Origin: Sapria himalayana
Taxonomy: Eukaryota; Streptophyta; Magnoliopsida; Malpighiales; Rafflesiaceae
DNA: 64,000 nt
Reading direction: 5' to 3'
NCBI GenBank assembly: GCA_029783825.1
Contig: JAREIK010017918.1
Location: 1,580,001 to 1,644,000 of the forward strand
Under the pieces are notes generated by a model. That model was not told the origin of the DNA. It did no database searches and was given only the letters and a program-made list of their open reading frames with translations. A program made the translations under genes and the position numbers. Below, piece after piece: positions 24,514 through 36,189 of the stretch. Numbering within the stretch: position 1 is the stretch's first letter; the number at the start of each line of letters is the position of its first letter.

Positions 24514-24521
24514 CTTTCAAG
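24514..24521 (+). repeat. hAT derivative target duplication, left
   Basis: CTTTCAAG is repeated exactly at 24993-25000 on the other side of the 471-bp element. Confidence 0.95.
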
Positions 24522-24992
24522 TAGAGGTGTCAACTGGGGCGGGCCGGCCCGGCCCGACACGAGGCACGGCACGGTTCGGCCGTGCCTGGGCCGACCTAGC
24601 ACGGAAAAATCCTGTGCCCGGGTTAGGCACGAGCCATGCCTGACCCGACACGGTTCGGCCCATGGCACGGCACACTGGCACGGGTTCGTCCCGTGTCGAG
24701 TGTCACTTGAGCCTGACTCCGTGATAGCCCCTCCCGCAAAAAAGATTACTGGTCGGGTCTGATTGGACCCGACCCACGGTCCCATGAGGCTTGAACCGTA
24801 CAGCCAGGCCGGGCCCTAGCGGGCCCCGCACGGAACGGCACGGCCAGCCATGCCGGGCTCGGCTTTTTTAAACTATGCCGGGCCAGGCAAGGCATGGTAC
24901 AGTAACCGTGTCGTGCCTGGCCCGGCACGAAGGCATGCTCGTGCTAAAAAAATGGGCCTGCCCGACTCGGCCCGGCCCGTTTGACACCTCTA
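24522..24992 (+). mobile_element. Non-autonomous hAT element, 471 bp
   Basis: It starts TAGAGGTGTCAA and ends TTGACACCTCTA, with GC-rich interior like the subterminal parts of the 3605-bp hAT element. The right half, inverted, matches 5076-5275 (CTTCGTGCC, TTACTGTACCATG). The left half, inverted, matches 8340-8680, including the TCGGGTCTGATTGGAC junction block. It is therefore an internally deleted form that has lost the whole transposase gene, in opposite orientation to the large copy. An exact 8-bp CTTTCAAG duplication shows that it transposed after, or in spite of, losing the gene. Open frames within it at 24507-24928 are artefacts of the GC-rich ends. Confidence 0.95.
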
Positions 24993-25000
24993 CTTTCAAG
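24993..25000 (+). repeat. hAT derivative target duplication, right
   Basis: This CTTTCAAG copy is identical to 24514-24521. Confidence 0.95.
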
Positions 25001-25996
25001 CATATATAATTTATTATCTCAGTGATGATGTACTAAAAAGATAGCTATGTGATGAGCACTATTGGAACATGCTCAATGGTGACAACCATCTTGTATGATG
25101 TTACGACAAAGAATCATTGCACATCACTCTAATTTTCTTTCTGTATCTAAATATAATATAATTTGAGCTAATTTAAATAATATCATATAAAATAAATGAA
25201 TGATTTCATAGATCTATGATTGATTACATAATCATAATATCCATTTTATTATAATTGAGTTGTCTTATTGTTGAATATATAAAAAATCAATACAATTCCT
25301 ATGGGATTGATATATAAACAAAAGTTATATTTATAACTTGTATGATTGATATACTTATAGATCTATATTGACAATACTCTCATTAACAAATTTTTGTGAT
25401 ATCACATAACCCATAAAATTAGACAGCCTAACAAAGTCTCAAAAATAAACTCATAAAATTATAATGTGGCATCTTTTGTAAGTATTGATGGAGTGATTCA
25501 AAAGAACTATGAAGTTAATAGTGTTAGGATTGTAAGAACTCTCCCACACCTAGATGCCAAGGAACAAAATTGTGAGTAGGACATATCATATAATCTTTTA
25601 TTTTAATCGATAACAAGACTCTCACCAACCTAAGTATGTTTGATAGTACCATCTTCTTTACCACATGGGAATAAGTGAATCAAGAAATTCGAATTTCCTT
25701 CTCTCCTAGAGTATTGATATGAATTCAATATAACCTTAAATTGAAAGATTCTTGAAAGGTCATACAAATCCTTCAAGTTTTATTAAATCATTAAATAAGA
25801 GCCTCATTTCTAACCAAGTGACATTAACACTAACAGTAATTATTGTCATGAAGATGAAGTACTATTTGTACCATATGATTACTAGAGGAGCTGATAATAG
25901 CATACTTCATATTTCAGAAATCAACTTATATATTCTAGGTGAGAGATCAAAGATAAAAGAAGGTGATGAATATTTTAGATGATAAGTTGGTGATCT
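25001..25996. other. Anonymous AT-rich DNA
   Basis: No recognisable domain was found. The 76-residue frame at 25752-25982 has no motif I know and lies in repeat-rich DNA, so I do not call it a gene. Confidence 0.4.
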
Positions 25997-26514
25997 TACC
26001 TTTTGAATATAAAATATGACATGGTGTTCAAATTGAAATGGTAGAAAAAATGAATTATTTAGTCAATAATTTGCAATGAAACTACATCATCCAAAAATCA
26101 TCTTACCGTGCTTTATGAAGTGGAAGCATCCTAAAAATTTTAGCTAAATGTTTATTTTTTTCAGCAACATCATTTTTGACATTACCTACATTAGAAGTTC
26201 TATGGATAATGACATGCTTCAAATTGTTGGATACACACGGACACGTACTTGAGGTATGCTTGAGGTCATTGTCACTTCTCTTGTTTTCAATATCACAACT
26301 AAATTAAAATTTTATTATTTTAGTATTTTATTAAAAAAAAAAAATACAAAAAAATTAAGCATACATTTTGAACATCAATTTGAGAGTAAAACCTTAGTAA
26401 ATAACCAAGGTGGAAGGTAGGCGATCTTACCTTTTGAGTATGAAATATGACATGGTGCTGAATTTGAAATGATAGAAAAACAAATTATTTAGTCAATGAT
26501 TTGCAATTAAGTTA
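25997..26514. repeat. Local direct duplication
   Basis: The block CTTACCTTTTGA-TAT-AAATATGACATGG through TTTGCAAT occurs at 25997-26090 and again at 26427-26514. The intervening 26080-26340 recurs at 28375-28600 (ATCATCCAAAAATC, GTGGAAGCAT, CTTGAGGTAT). This looks like an old repeat that was split by DNA now at 26515-28374. Confidence 0.55.
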
Positions 26515-27439
26515 CTCTTAGTGATGTGCCATAGGTCAATGATCAAATTATGATCATTTTATGCTTTATTAAATAAGAAACATATTTATTATCAATATAT
26601 TGAGAATTAATTTTATGAATAGTTAACTATGCTTATGGTTATCAAGTATGTGACATGGTAGTAAAACCCTAAATCTTAAAAAAATAATATAATAAAAGTC
26701 ACTTATCTTTCATTATTGGTGAATTAATAATGAATGAAGACTAGTTTTTAAGTCTTGCTGAAGATTATGTTTTGCTAAGAATAAATATATAATATTAAGT
26801 TAACTCATTTGTACATCTTTGAGAATTGTCTATTAGACTGGCCCACTATGAGGGTAGCATATTAATTAAATGTCACAAGTAATTATCATTATAATAATAT
26901 TTTTTTGTCATCATACTTGAATTCACAATAGATCCCTATATGAGGAACTCTATATTTGGATACATACAATTTCATTTATAATAGAGTGATAAGGTTATGA
27001 TCAAATATAGAATGAATCATACAAATGAATATGTGTGAATGAGAATGTTTTTGTTTATCTTCTCAAGAGAGATATATCTTGGTCACTAAATAAGTGAGAC
27101 TAAAAAATTGATAGTCATTCTCATATAAATTAATAAGGGTTATTAATATAATTTGTTTTTTTATTCTACTTTAGATAAGGAAATATTATTGAACCATATA
27201 AATATGACTTAATTCATGTTTTATATTCAATAAATATATCATGTGTTAAAATGACTATAAAATTAATCATGGATAATGTTATATTTAACATTCACATAGC
27301 TTGAGTAGTCATAATGATTTGCTAAAGACCACTTATGATTTGTAAGCATGATAATAGTTTTATGCCTATTACAAATATTATGTGAATCTAAAAGGTCACA
27401 CACTTAGAATGGATGGAAAAAGAATATTGAGTTAGACTT

Positions 27440-27760
27440 GGGTTATATATAGTATTAAAATGTGATTTTAATAGTAAGTTTAATGTGGTATATTTAAGTA
27501 AAACCATGAGTTTGTTTTAATAAAATGTTATTTTACTAAATAATATTTGTTTTTGAAAATGCTTGCAGGTTCATTTTAATAAAATATGATTTTATTAAAT
27601 GTGGTTTATTCTTAAAACCATAAGATGGTTTGTTTCAATAAAATATAATTTTATTAAATATGATTTGTTTTTAGTAAAACATTAAGATGACATGTTTTAA
27701 TAAAAATTAATATTATTAAATAAGATATATTTTTATAACAATAAGATAGTTTTATAACAA
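27440..27760. repeat. Tandem repeat, unit about 60 bp, four copies
   Basis: Units are marked by TTTTAATAAAATA-GATTTTATTAAAT near 27518, 27575, 27637 and 27700, each followed by a TTTGTTTTT-AAAA-CATAAGATG segment. It lies within 26515-28374, otherwise anonymous AT-rich DNA that may be an inserted element. Confidence 0.6.
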
Positions 27761-28374
27761 ATGATTTTTATGAAAATACACAAATGTGTTTCTGAAAATT
27801 ATATAATATATGCTTTAATAAAACACATAATATGTAATATGTATTTTTTTAAAAAATACATAATACAAGTTAATTTAAAATAAAAAAAAATAAGAAAATA
27901 AGAAATATTCTTTCAATAAGAAAATTAACATGCTATGTTAAGTTTATTAAACATGTTTATGTTAACACATGTTATCTGTTAAATTAAAAAAACATAAAAA
28001 AAATCAAAAAATAAATCACTATAAATGCATGTAAAACGTGTATAGAAATTATCAAGAGAGTCAATCTTACTTTTTTGATATGAATGATATGTGATATCAA
28101 AATATATGTGAGATATATGTGGAAGAAAGAGAAAAGAAGAAATATGTTATTGAGGTTATGTTTGTCAACGTAACACGTTATACTAGGGAACATAACAACA
28201 TATATATTTTCATAGGTATGTGTGAAAATATAAGAATTTTGTTTGCTTTTTAAAATAGAGGGCTTTGTAAGATAAAACTAGGGTACTAGAGTACAACCTT
28301 TTTGGCAAAGTGCTAGTGAACATAAACCTAAGTGTGTTTTTTTCGTATAGGGTGTCTGTGAAACAATTAATACA

Positions 28375-28600
28375 TCATCCAAAAATCATCTCACAATAGT
28401 TTATTAAGTGGAAGCATTCTAAAAATTATAGGCAAATATTTTTTTTTTCAAATAAAACATTTTGGATATTACATCCATATGGAGAGTCATGTCTATTTTC
28501 ATGCTTCAAATCATATGATACAAATGAACTTGAGGTATACTCGAGGCTATTATTATTTCACATGTTTTTAATATCACAAATAAATTGAGTTTTTACTAAT
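28375..28600. repeat. Second copy of the 26080-26340 repeat
   Basis: It shares ATCATCCAAAAATC, AAGTGGAAGCAT and the CTTGAGGTATxCTxGAGG region with the first copy. No gene is present. Confidence 0.55.
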
Positions 28601-30361
28601 TTATAAAAAAAAATGAAAATACAAAGATGACTTGAACTTTCTTCAAATTACTATAATTAAGTATAACAAAATGGCATTATATATTAATTAAATTTTGATT
28701 CATTCTTTTATACCCCAACTAAATAAATAATGAAATATAACATAAAAAACATATTTATCAAGTTTACGTATATTCATATAAAATTCATAAAATTATTCAA
28801 TCTTAATCTCGACATGACAAGCAATATAAGAATCATTTGTATTTTCTCTTAATGAATTTACCTCATAATTGAGAGATACAACATCCTTCATATTTAGCTC
28901 TAAGAATTTCAACTCAATGAAAAAATAATAGAAAGTGAATGAGATGAGGGTCAATGACAATGACAATCGGGCATAAACAAAATTCTTTAATTATAGAAAG
29001 GAGAGATAAATATTATCTAATTGTGTCCCTTCGATGTGTCTTTACAATGCAACTCAATAAAAATCAAAAAGTAACTCACGAACTTACAAGATATGGTGAA
29101 GAGTCATTGTCCTAGTTGATATTATCATATTTAATGACTTTATATATTTTAATGTTTGGCATTGTGTTTTTTTTTTTCAATTTTAGTTTTGATTTTTGAT
29201 ACATGAGTCAGTTTTTAGATCAACAAAAAATAAGTGTGCATGAATGATTAGAAGAGATTCTAAAGTATTTGGAGACAAATAAAAAACTTATATTTAATTA
29301 AAGTTATTTTATTAGTAGGAAAACTTTGTGATGATATCTAATTGAAAAAACTTATTTTTTCTTAAGTTTCTTTTAAGATTCTAAAAATATATGCCTTTTA
29401 TGAATGTAAAATCTGGTCAAGCGATTGTACCATTTCCTAGCTATTTAAATTCATTATCTAGCTAAATTAGTAAACTTCTTCTAACTCTGGTCAAGTGATT
29501 GTACCCTAACTTATTTTAGTTAAATTCATGATCTACAAATATTATCATATTTAATCTAAGAGTCATAATTTTTATGGTAGGTAAAATCTGGTCAAGTGAT
29601 TGTACACAATATAATTTTATATTTTTTGAACAAATGATTACACTAAATTAGTAAACTTCTTCTAACTCTCATTATTCTTTAGTAAACTTTAATCAGATCT
29701 TATTGTACCCTATCATAGTGAGTTAAATTCATGATCTAATTTATAAATTATAGTTTGTATTCTCTAATAATCTAATTTATAAATTGAAAATATCAATCTT
29801 CTTAAAATATTACAATTTATATATTTGCTTAATTGTTGTTGAGTTATCATTCATAAAAAAAGGATTCAATAAAATGACACTATAAATTAGTTAAAGTGAT
29901 TAAAGTAAATATTCTCTCCATGATAAGTCAACTACAAGTCTATCACAACCTTTTGTGTTGCATTGAATATAAAAAGGTGATGATGTGAATGAAATGAGAT
30001 TAAATAGAATATATATAAAAGTGATAACAGTTGGTCTTGTTTATGTGTGTAATGGGTATGATTTAAAAGTGAAAATGAACTAGAATGGTATATCTTTCCT
30101 TGATCTCAAAGCCATATCTTGATTATTGATGCTTAGATATTACAATTATTTCATTTAATGTCATATTTGAAATAGTTAGTGATCCTATATTAGTTTTTTA
30201 TGTTTCATATTCTTTATCAATAAACAAAATACAATAAATTTACTATGTACACCGCAATCAACATAAATTTACTAGAATGGTAACAACATAAAAATAGATC
30301 CATGCAAAAAAAAGTAGTAGGAGCGAGTACTTTTATAGGAATATTGTTTAAATGCCTACAA
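28601..30361. other. Anonymous AT-rich DNA with a short tandem motif
   Basis: The motif TCTGGTCAAG-GATTGTACC recurs near 29409, 29480 and 29585, and a weaker version lies near 29690, with spacing of about 70-105 bp. The rest shows no gene, RNA or recognised repeat. Confidence 0.45.
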
Positions 30362-31451
30362 TGTTGGAACCTTATATATTGAAGGTCATTTTTGTTTGTT
30401 TTTCCTTTTAATTATTAGTTGGATTCATCTTGGCTTTCTTTTGAATGATAATGAGTTGTTATTGTATTTATAATTGATATACGTGCATCCTTTATTCTAC
30501 ATAGTATATGATTTGATACATAGAGTTTGGATTATATATAAAAGATCATATCATCAGTTCTTGTAAAATATTAGTTGACTGTTTACAATTTAGATGAAGC
30601 CTGATACTCTATCGGTAAAATTATAGCGTATGTTTTTTGTAGGTCTATCTTGAATATAGAGAATAGTGAAATTCTAACTTATTGTGCTAGTGTACGTATG
30701 TATATGAATATGACCAAAGTAATATAATTATTTTATACTAATATGTAAAATAAAAAAACATCATAGTTTTGCAAATACTATTACTCATAATCTTGATCTA
30801 TTTGATAACATGTGTACTTATTAATAGTTATTTTGACTCATAAATGGTAAGATTTATAATTAAATGAATATACTTGATGAGTTGGATAATTTTATCAATT
30901 GTAAGGTAAATATTAATTTTTGATGGAATTTATGTCATGTAAAATTGATTGATAATACCTCCTTGAAGATACTTATAAGTTTTGATATCGTTAAACCATG
31001 CATACATGTAAAATTTGATCTAGCATATCAAATAAGTTAAGGCAAATATCTCAAGATAATATATAAAAGATTGATTGAATTAAATTATTAATAATTTGAT
31101 TCAATTGATGGATATTTGTAACATGAGAAGTTAAAATAAGTACCGAATAACAAAAGGTGTGAGTTATTTAGAATGTGTGAATGAGTACAATTATAATTGT
31201 ATAGCAATACAAATTATAATTAACATAAATTAAAGTACATATAATTTATATTGTGAGCATAAAATCTAATTTATGTTAGAACCCCTTTTATGGTATAGTT
31301 TAATCTAGTCTAGTGTCATAAAAAACATTTAAAATTATAATTAAAGATTTATTTTATGTATTTAAAACATGTGTGTATATAAAATTGAAATAATTAATAT
31401 GATTAAATAATTTTATTAATTGATATAAGTTAAAATTAAATTAATTATTTG

Positions 31452-31486
<35 letters not shown>

Positions 31487-31810
31487 AATTAATTCAATCT
31501 TTAATATAATTTGAATAAAATAAAAAAGAGATATGTCACATAACTTTTGCAAAATGATATGATGTGTTATTTTTTTTTATTACATGTTTTGGTTTTATTG
31601 GTAAAATAGATGCACAACACATACACTATACATCTTTTTCCTTGCAGATATGGAGCAGGCAACATGGGAGACAGTTTTAGAGAATTCTAACATCACAAAA
31701 AATCAACATATGTGTTAAATAATCTAGCTTCGATATTCATTCTAGAAGATAAAAACTTAAAATAAATCCATTACATACAATATTTTTGAATCAATTTGAA
31801 AATTGAATAA
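30362..31810 (+). repeat. Copia C 5' LTR
   Basis: It starts TGTTGGAAC and is followed directly by a primer-binding site at 31811. It aligns with the inverse of 13560-14651 through most of its length, including the ACTTATAAGTTTTGATATCG block near 30970. A TA run lies at 31457-31482. The expected terminal CA has decayed to AA. Confidence 0.65.
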
Positions 31811-31822
31811 TGGTATCAAAGC
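31811..31822 (+). other. Copia C primer binding site
   Basis: TGGTATCAAAGC differs at one base from the tRNA-Met-complementary TGGTATCAGAGC used by plant copia elements, and it lies immediately after the LTR. Confidence 0.75.
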
Positions 31823-33500
31823 ATAAGTATATGATATTGCATGTAAATGAATTGGGTTTTAATATGAATAGAGAATTAGATAATATATTTGATTATGACA
31901 TAGGTACTTCAGCCTCTACTAAACAAAAAAATACCACCCATCTATCTAGGTATTTTGAATGTGCATTTGGATGAATATGGGTGTGCATTTATGTGCTTTT
32001 GGATGTATTTTGATGTGCATTTCATGCGTTTGGATGTGCAGTTGGATGTGCGTCTGGATGTGATAATACTTGTTAATTTTTGGAGTTGTATTTATGCATT
32101 TAGTTTGTATGATTTTTGTAAGCATACACATAATAGTAATTATAATTTATTTTCACAAATATGTTAGATGATTTTGTGAACTCTTTTCTAGGAGGCATAG
32201 GCTTATATAAATAAGGTGAATGATAGCGTGATGGAGCACATAGTGGAAAATGGAGACCGTGGTGGAGTCTCTAGTGGAAGGTGGCTTTGGTGGATTCTAT
32301 AATGGTTGATAGTGGCAGCGATGAAGTCTACAGTAATATGTGGTGGCCATAAGGAGTCTACAATAATGGATGATGGCCATAATGGAGTCTATCGTGGCTA
32401 ATAGTGGGCACGGTAGAGCCTATTGTGTTTAACTTTGGTCATGATGGACCCTGTAGTGGCTAAAGGTGGCTATGGTGAAGTTCACTATAATGATTGGTGA
32501 TCAATGTGGAGTATGTAATGGCTAACATCGATGAAATTACTAATATTGAAAATTAATTGTGATGGAGATTATGATATGTGAAAGTTTTGTTTATTTTTTA
32601 TTATTTTTTTATTTTTAGGGGCACTGACCTTGAGCCCTCATACCTTTACAACTTGAATAGTCAGGAATGAACCCCAATGGGAATATGGGATGCTTCCCAA
32701 AAACCCAGACTTCATTAATCAGAGTCTTTGATTAATATGCTCTAAAACCCAATTTGTTAGGTCATTCAAGCTCAGAATTATGTGATGGCATTGTTATTGC
32801 ATAATTTTGGAATGTATGCATGTGATGGAAAACTCATCACATAGTTGTGGCAAGGATGCATGTGATTCTATGTTTTATAAATACATGTTATGACAAGTTC
32901 TTGTGCTTGAATATGATGGCACGAGCTTTTGTATTTGAATGTGACGGCATGTATAGTGAGTTGGTGACATCTCACTATGATGGCATGTTCTTGTGAAAAT
33001 ATGAATGATGGATGTATGTGAAAACTTGTATGATGGTTGTATGTGAATAATAGACATTTCATGTAGAATTCTTACATACATTCAAATTGCAAACTACTAT
33101 GTTAATAAAAATAAATAAATAATTTTGAAGAGAATTAGTCTCATGGTTTCCAACACTAGTTTGAGGATAATTCAAGTCAGTTAGAGGTTGCTCTTGGTGA
33201 CTTTTTCCCGATTAGATAGATTAACTTGTAGGTCTACTTAGTACAAACTACTATGAGATAGTTTTGTGGGATTTTTAAAATAGATCACTTCATCATCTGA
33301 AAGATTCATTTAAGAACAATCAATTTAGAATTATGTGATGGTATACACTTAGCTACAAATAATAGCATCCACTCTATCTGAATCACTACTATTATTTATA
33401 GTTACAAAAAAAAGTCATCTTATTTAGTCTTATTTGGTATAGCCTATTTCATGTACAACTAGAATAAGAAGAATCAACCTATCTAAAAAAATGATGGTAG
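31823..33500 (+). repeat. Copia C untranslated leader with minisatellite
   Basis: It lies between primer site and gag. Positions 31955-32060 carry a short GGATGTGCATTT-type repeat, and 32215-32535 carry imperfect units such as 'GATGGAGTCTA--GTGGCTAATGGTGGCCA'. Positions 33150-33420 match the copia B leader in inverse. Small frames here (31946-32167, 32868-33081) are repeat artefacts. Confidence 0.65.
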
Positions 33501-36120
33501 TAGGTGTCCTTCCATCGAGATATGTTATTTATGTTATATCAAACTAATGAAGTATTTATTGAAGAATTAGTAGAGGGAGCCAATACTCGAGAGTTGAGGT
33601 TGAATTCAAAGCTAATTGACTTGTAATTTTTTAGGTTTTTTAAAATAACTTTCAAGCCACTCACTACTATTCTCAAAAGAATTAACTCAATGGAACCAAT
33701 TACATATCTTGGAAAAAAAACTATTATATTGTTTTGACTACTGATAACTTCAAATTTATATTCATAGCCTTTGCCCAGATAAACCTCATGAATATGCAAT
33801 CAAACATGAAGCAAAGCTATATGAGTAATAGGTTAAAAGTTGATTGATATCAATGTGTTATATTTTAGCTTCTAGGTCAAATATATTCCAACAACAACAT
33901 CAATCCATTTGCACTACCTATGATATGATGTCAAATCTCAAAAAAAATATTTAGGAATTAAACTTGTTCTGCTAGATAAAAAGTCATGAAAGATTTGATG
34001 AATACTTTGATGTTTAAAAAATACATATATGGAAGATCATGTTCTAAAGAAGATTGGTCTTTTGGATAAAATAAAAATCCTTGGAGTTAAATTGATAAGG
34101 ATTCCTAGATCAATATCATTCTATAGTCATTATCAATATCATATAAGTAATTTTTCCATAACTAAAATTTGAATAACTTGATTAGACACTACATAATTGC
34201 TTAAAGAATTGGTATCGGCTAAGAGTCTTATCTAGAACCAATTTCATGTCTTTGTTGATGAAAAGAATTCTTTTAAACTAAAAGGAAATAAGAAGAAAAA
34301 ACTTAGAAATATGTTCATGTTCCCTAGTTAGTTCCTAACTCACAAGCGAGAGTCAAAAAACTAAAGGATAAATATTTTCATTACAAATAGTCAAGACATT
34401 GGAAGAAATGGTGTAAAGTGTATCTCATCAAGATGAAAAATTAAGATAAATATCATTTACTAGTAGTTGAGACATATTTAGTAATAGTATCTATTGATAG
34501 CTAGTGTGTTGATACAAGATTTACTAATCATGTTTTCTACTCTTTACTAGAAAGATACAACGAAGTTGCCGATGATTGTAGTGAGAGATTACCATCTTCA
34601 TTTTGAGAGCAATACAATTTTAATTTTGAAAGATTGTTATTATGTACCTTCCATCAAAAAAAATTTAATTTATTTTTCTAGTTTGGTTAAGGATGGATAT
34701 TAATTTTTGTCAATGATTCTATAATAATCTATTTGAATAACATATTTATTTATTCTAATGTATTAAAAAATAATCTTTATATTATTGATCCTATATCTCC
34801 TTTACTACAGTTGGCTGAAATGAAAAATACTAATATCTTGCCATTTAAATAAAATAACCTTCTCAAATGAACTAGACCTATCTTTGGCACTTGCGCCTAG
34901 GTCATAAAATCTAAAATGAATAACAAGATTGGTCAATGATGAACCTTTGGGTTCATTGAAAATAAAAATACTTGTAACCTATGAATCATGCTTGGAAGGA
35001 AAATAACCAAATGTCCTTTTGGGCTAAGGGCTATACAGCTAAAGAATAGCTGAAATTAATTTATTTTGAGTATTTCATTACATTTATTGATAATTACTCA
35101 AGTTATGGAAATATATATGTTTAATATGTCATAATTCCAAAACCTTTGAGAAATTCAATGAGTATAGGGCATAAATGGAGAAGAATCTTAATAAACATCT
35201 CAAGACACTACAATCTGATCATAGTGGCAAATACCTCTTGGGAGAGTTTTGAGACTACTGTTAAATCATGAGATTATATCCCAATTATTTACACATAGTA
35301 TTCCACAATATAATGGTGCAACGAAAAGAAGAAATATAACTTTTATAGACATGGTGAGATCAATAATGAGTTATTTAGATATGTTTGATTCTTTCTGGGG
35401 ATATGCATTAGAAACAATAGTTTATATTCCGAACAAGGATCAATCTAATTCAATACCTATAACTCCAACTAAATTTTGGATTGGACCTACCCCTAGTTTA
35501 AAATGCATTCATCTATAGGGGTTCCTAACACATGTGTTGAAAGAGAAAATAAATAAGTTAGAACTAATAATAGAAGTTTGTTTCTTCATTAGATATATTA
35601 GAGGAAGCCAATGTGGTTTGTTGTATTGTCCAACAGATAAGAAGATCATTGTTAATACTAATTTCCAATTCTTAGAAGAAGACTTTATAATAAGTCACAA
35701 TCCTAGAAGTAAGTTTATTTTAGATTAATTGAGATGAGATAAATCAATCCAAACTCTTTCAATACCAATGGTATATTCCATTGGTATATAAGAAGAAATT
35801 TCATAAGGTAATATTCTTCTTTTTTTCTTAAGAAGAAACTCTTTCAATACCAATGGTATATACCATTGGGATCATAATCATGGATTGTATCTATGATTTA
35901 ATAACATTGAGACTTATAAGGCTAGGCTTATTCCAAAAGACTTTACTTAGAAAGAGCATATCTATTATGAGAAAACCTTTTTTACTAGCAATGATGTTGA
36001 AGCCCATATGGAATTTCTTATCTATTGCAACTCATTATAATTATGAGATTTAATATATGGACATAAAGACATTATTTTTGAATTGTTTCTAACATTCAAT
36101 TTAAACTTACGAAGATACCT
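33501..36120 (+). pseudogene. Copia C gag-pol remnant (Ty1/copia)
   Basis: Gag is recognisable near 33900-34330 by short blocks such as TYDMMSNLKK. The zinc knuckle (34373-34435) reads Y-F-H-Y-K-stop-S-R-H-W-K-K-W-C, so both leading Cys have become Tyr. The protease start near 34510 shows VDTRFTNHVF. Integrase spans 34860-35760: ESCLEGK, then LQSDHSGKYLLGEF, the PQYNGATKRRN segment (35249-35518), FWGYALETIVYIPN, and a C-terminal piece at 35534-35728 with GSQCGLLYCPTDKK. Reverse transcriptase begins near 36000 with IATHYNYEI and a decayed 'DVKTAFLNG' (DIKTLFLN), then stops near 36120. Reverse transcriptase catalytic box, RNase H and 3' LTR are absent. Multiple stops and frameshifts make it non-functional. 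Confidence 0.9.
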
Positions 36121-36189
36121 ACAACCACAATATTAGGTTTCAATTATATTAAATTACAATATTACTTTATGTATGAAATAATAAAACAC

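Noticed and set aside
24507..24928. Two Gly/Arg/Pro-rich frames in GC-rich DNA, possible CpG island
   Set aside because: The GC-rich DNA is the body of a 471-bp hAT derivative with exact target duplications, not a promoter or gene.
31946..32167. His/Thr/Gln-rich and Asp/Val-rich frames on opposite strands
   Set aside because: They come from a short GGATGTGCATTT-type repeat in the copia C leader.
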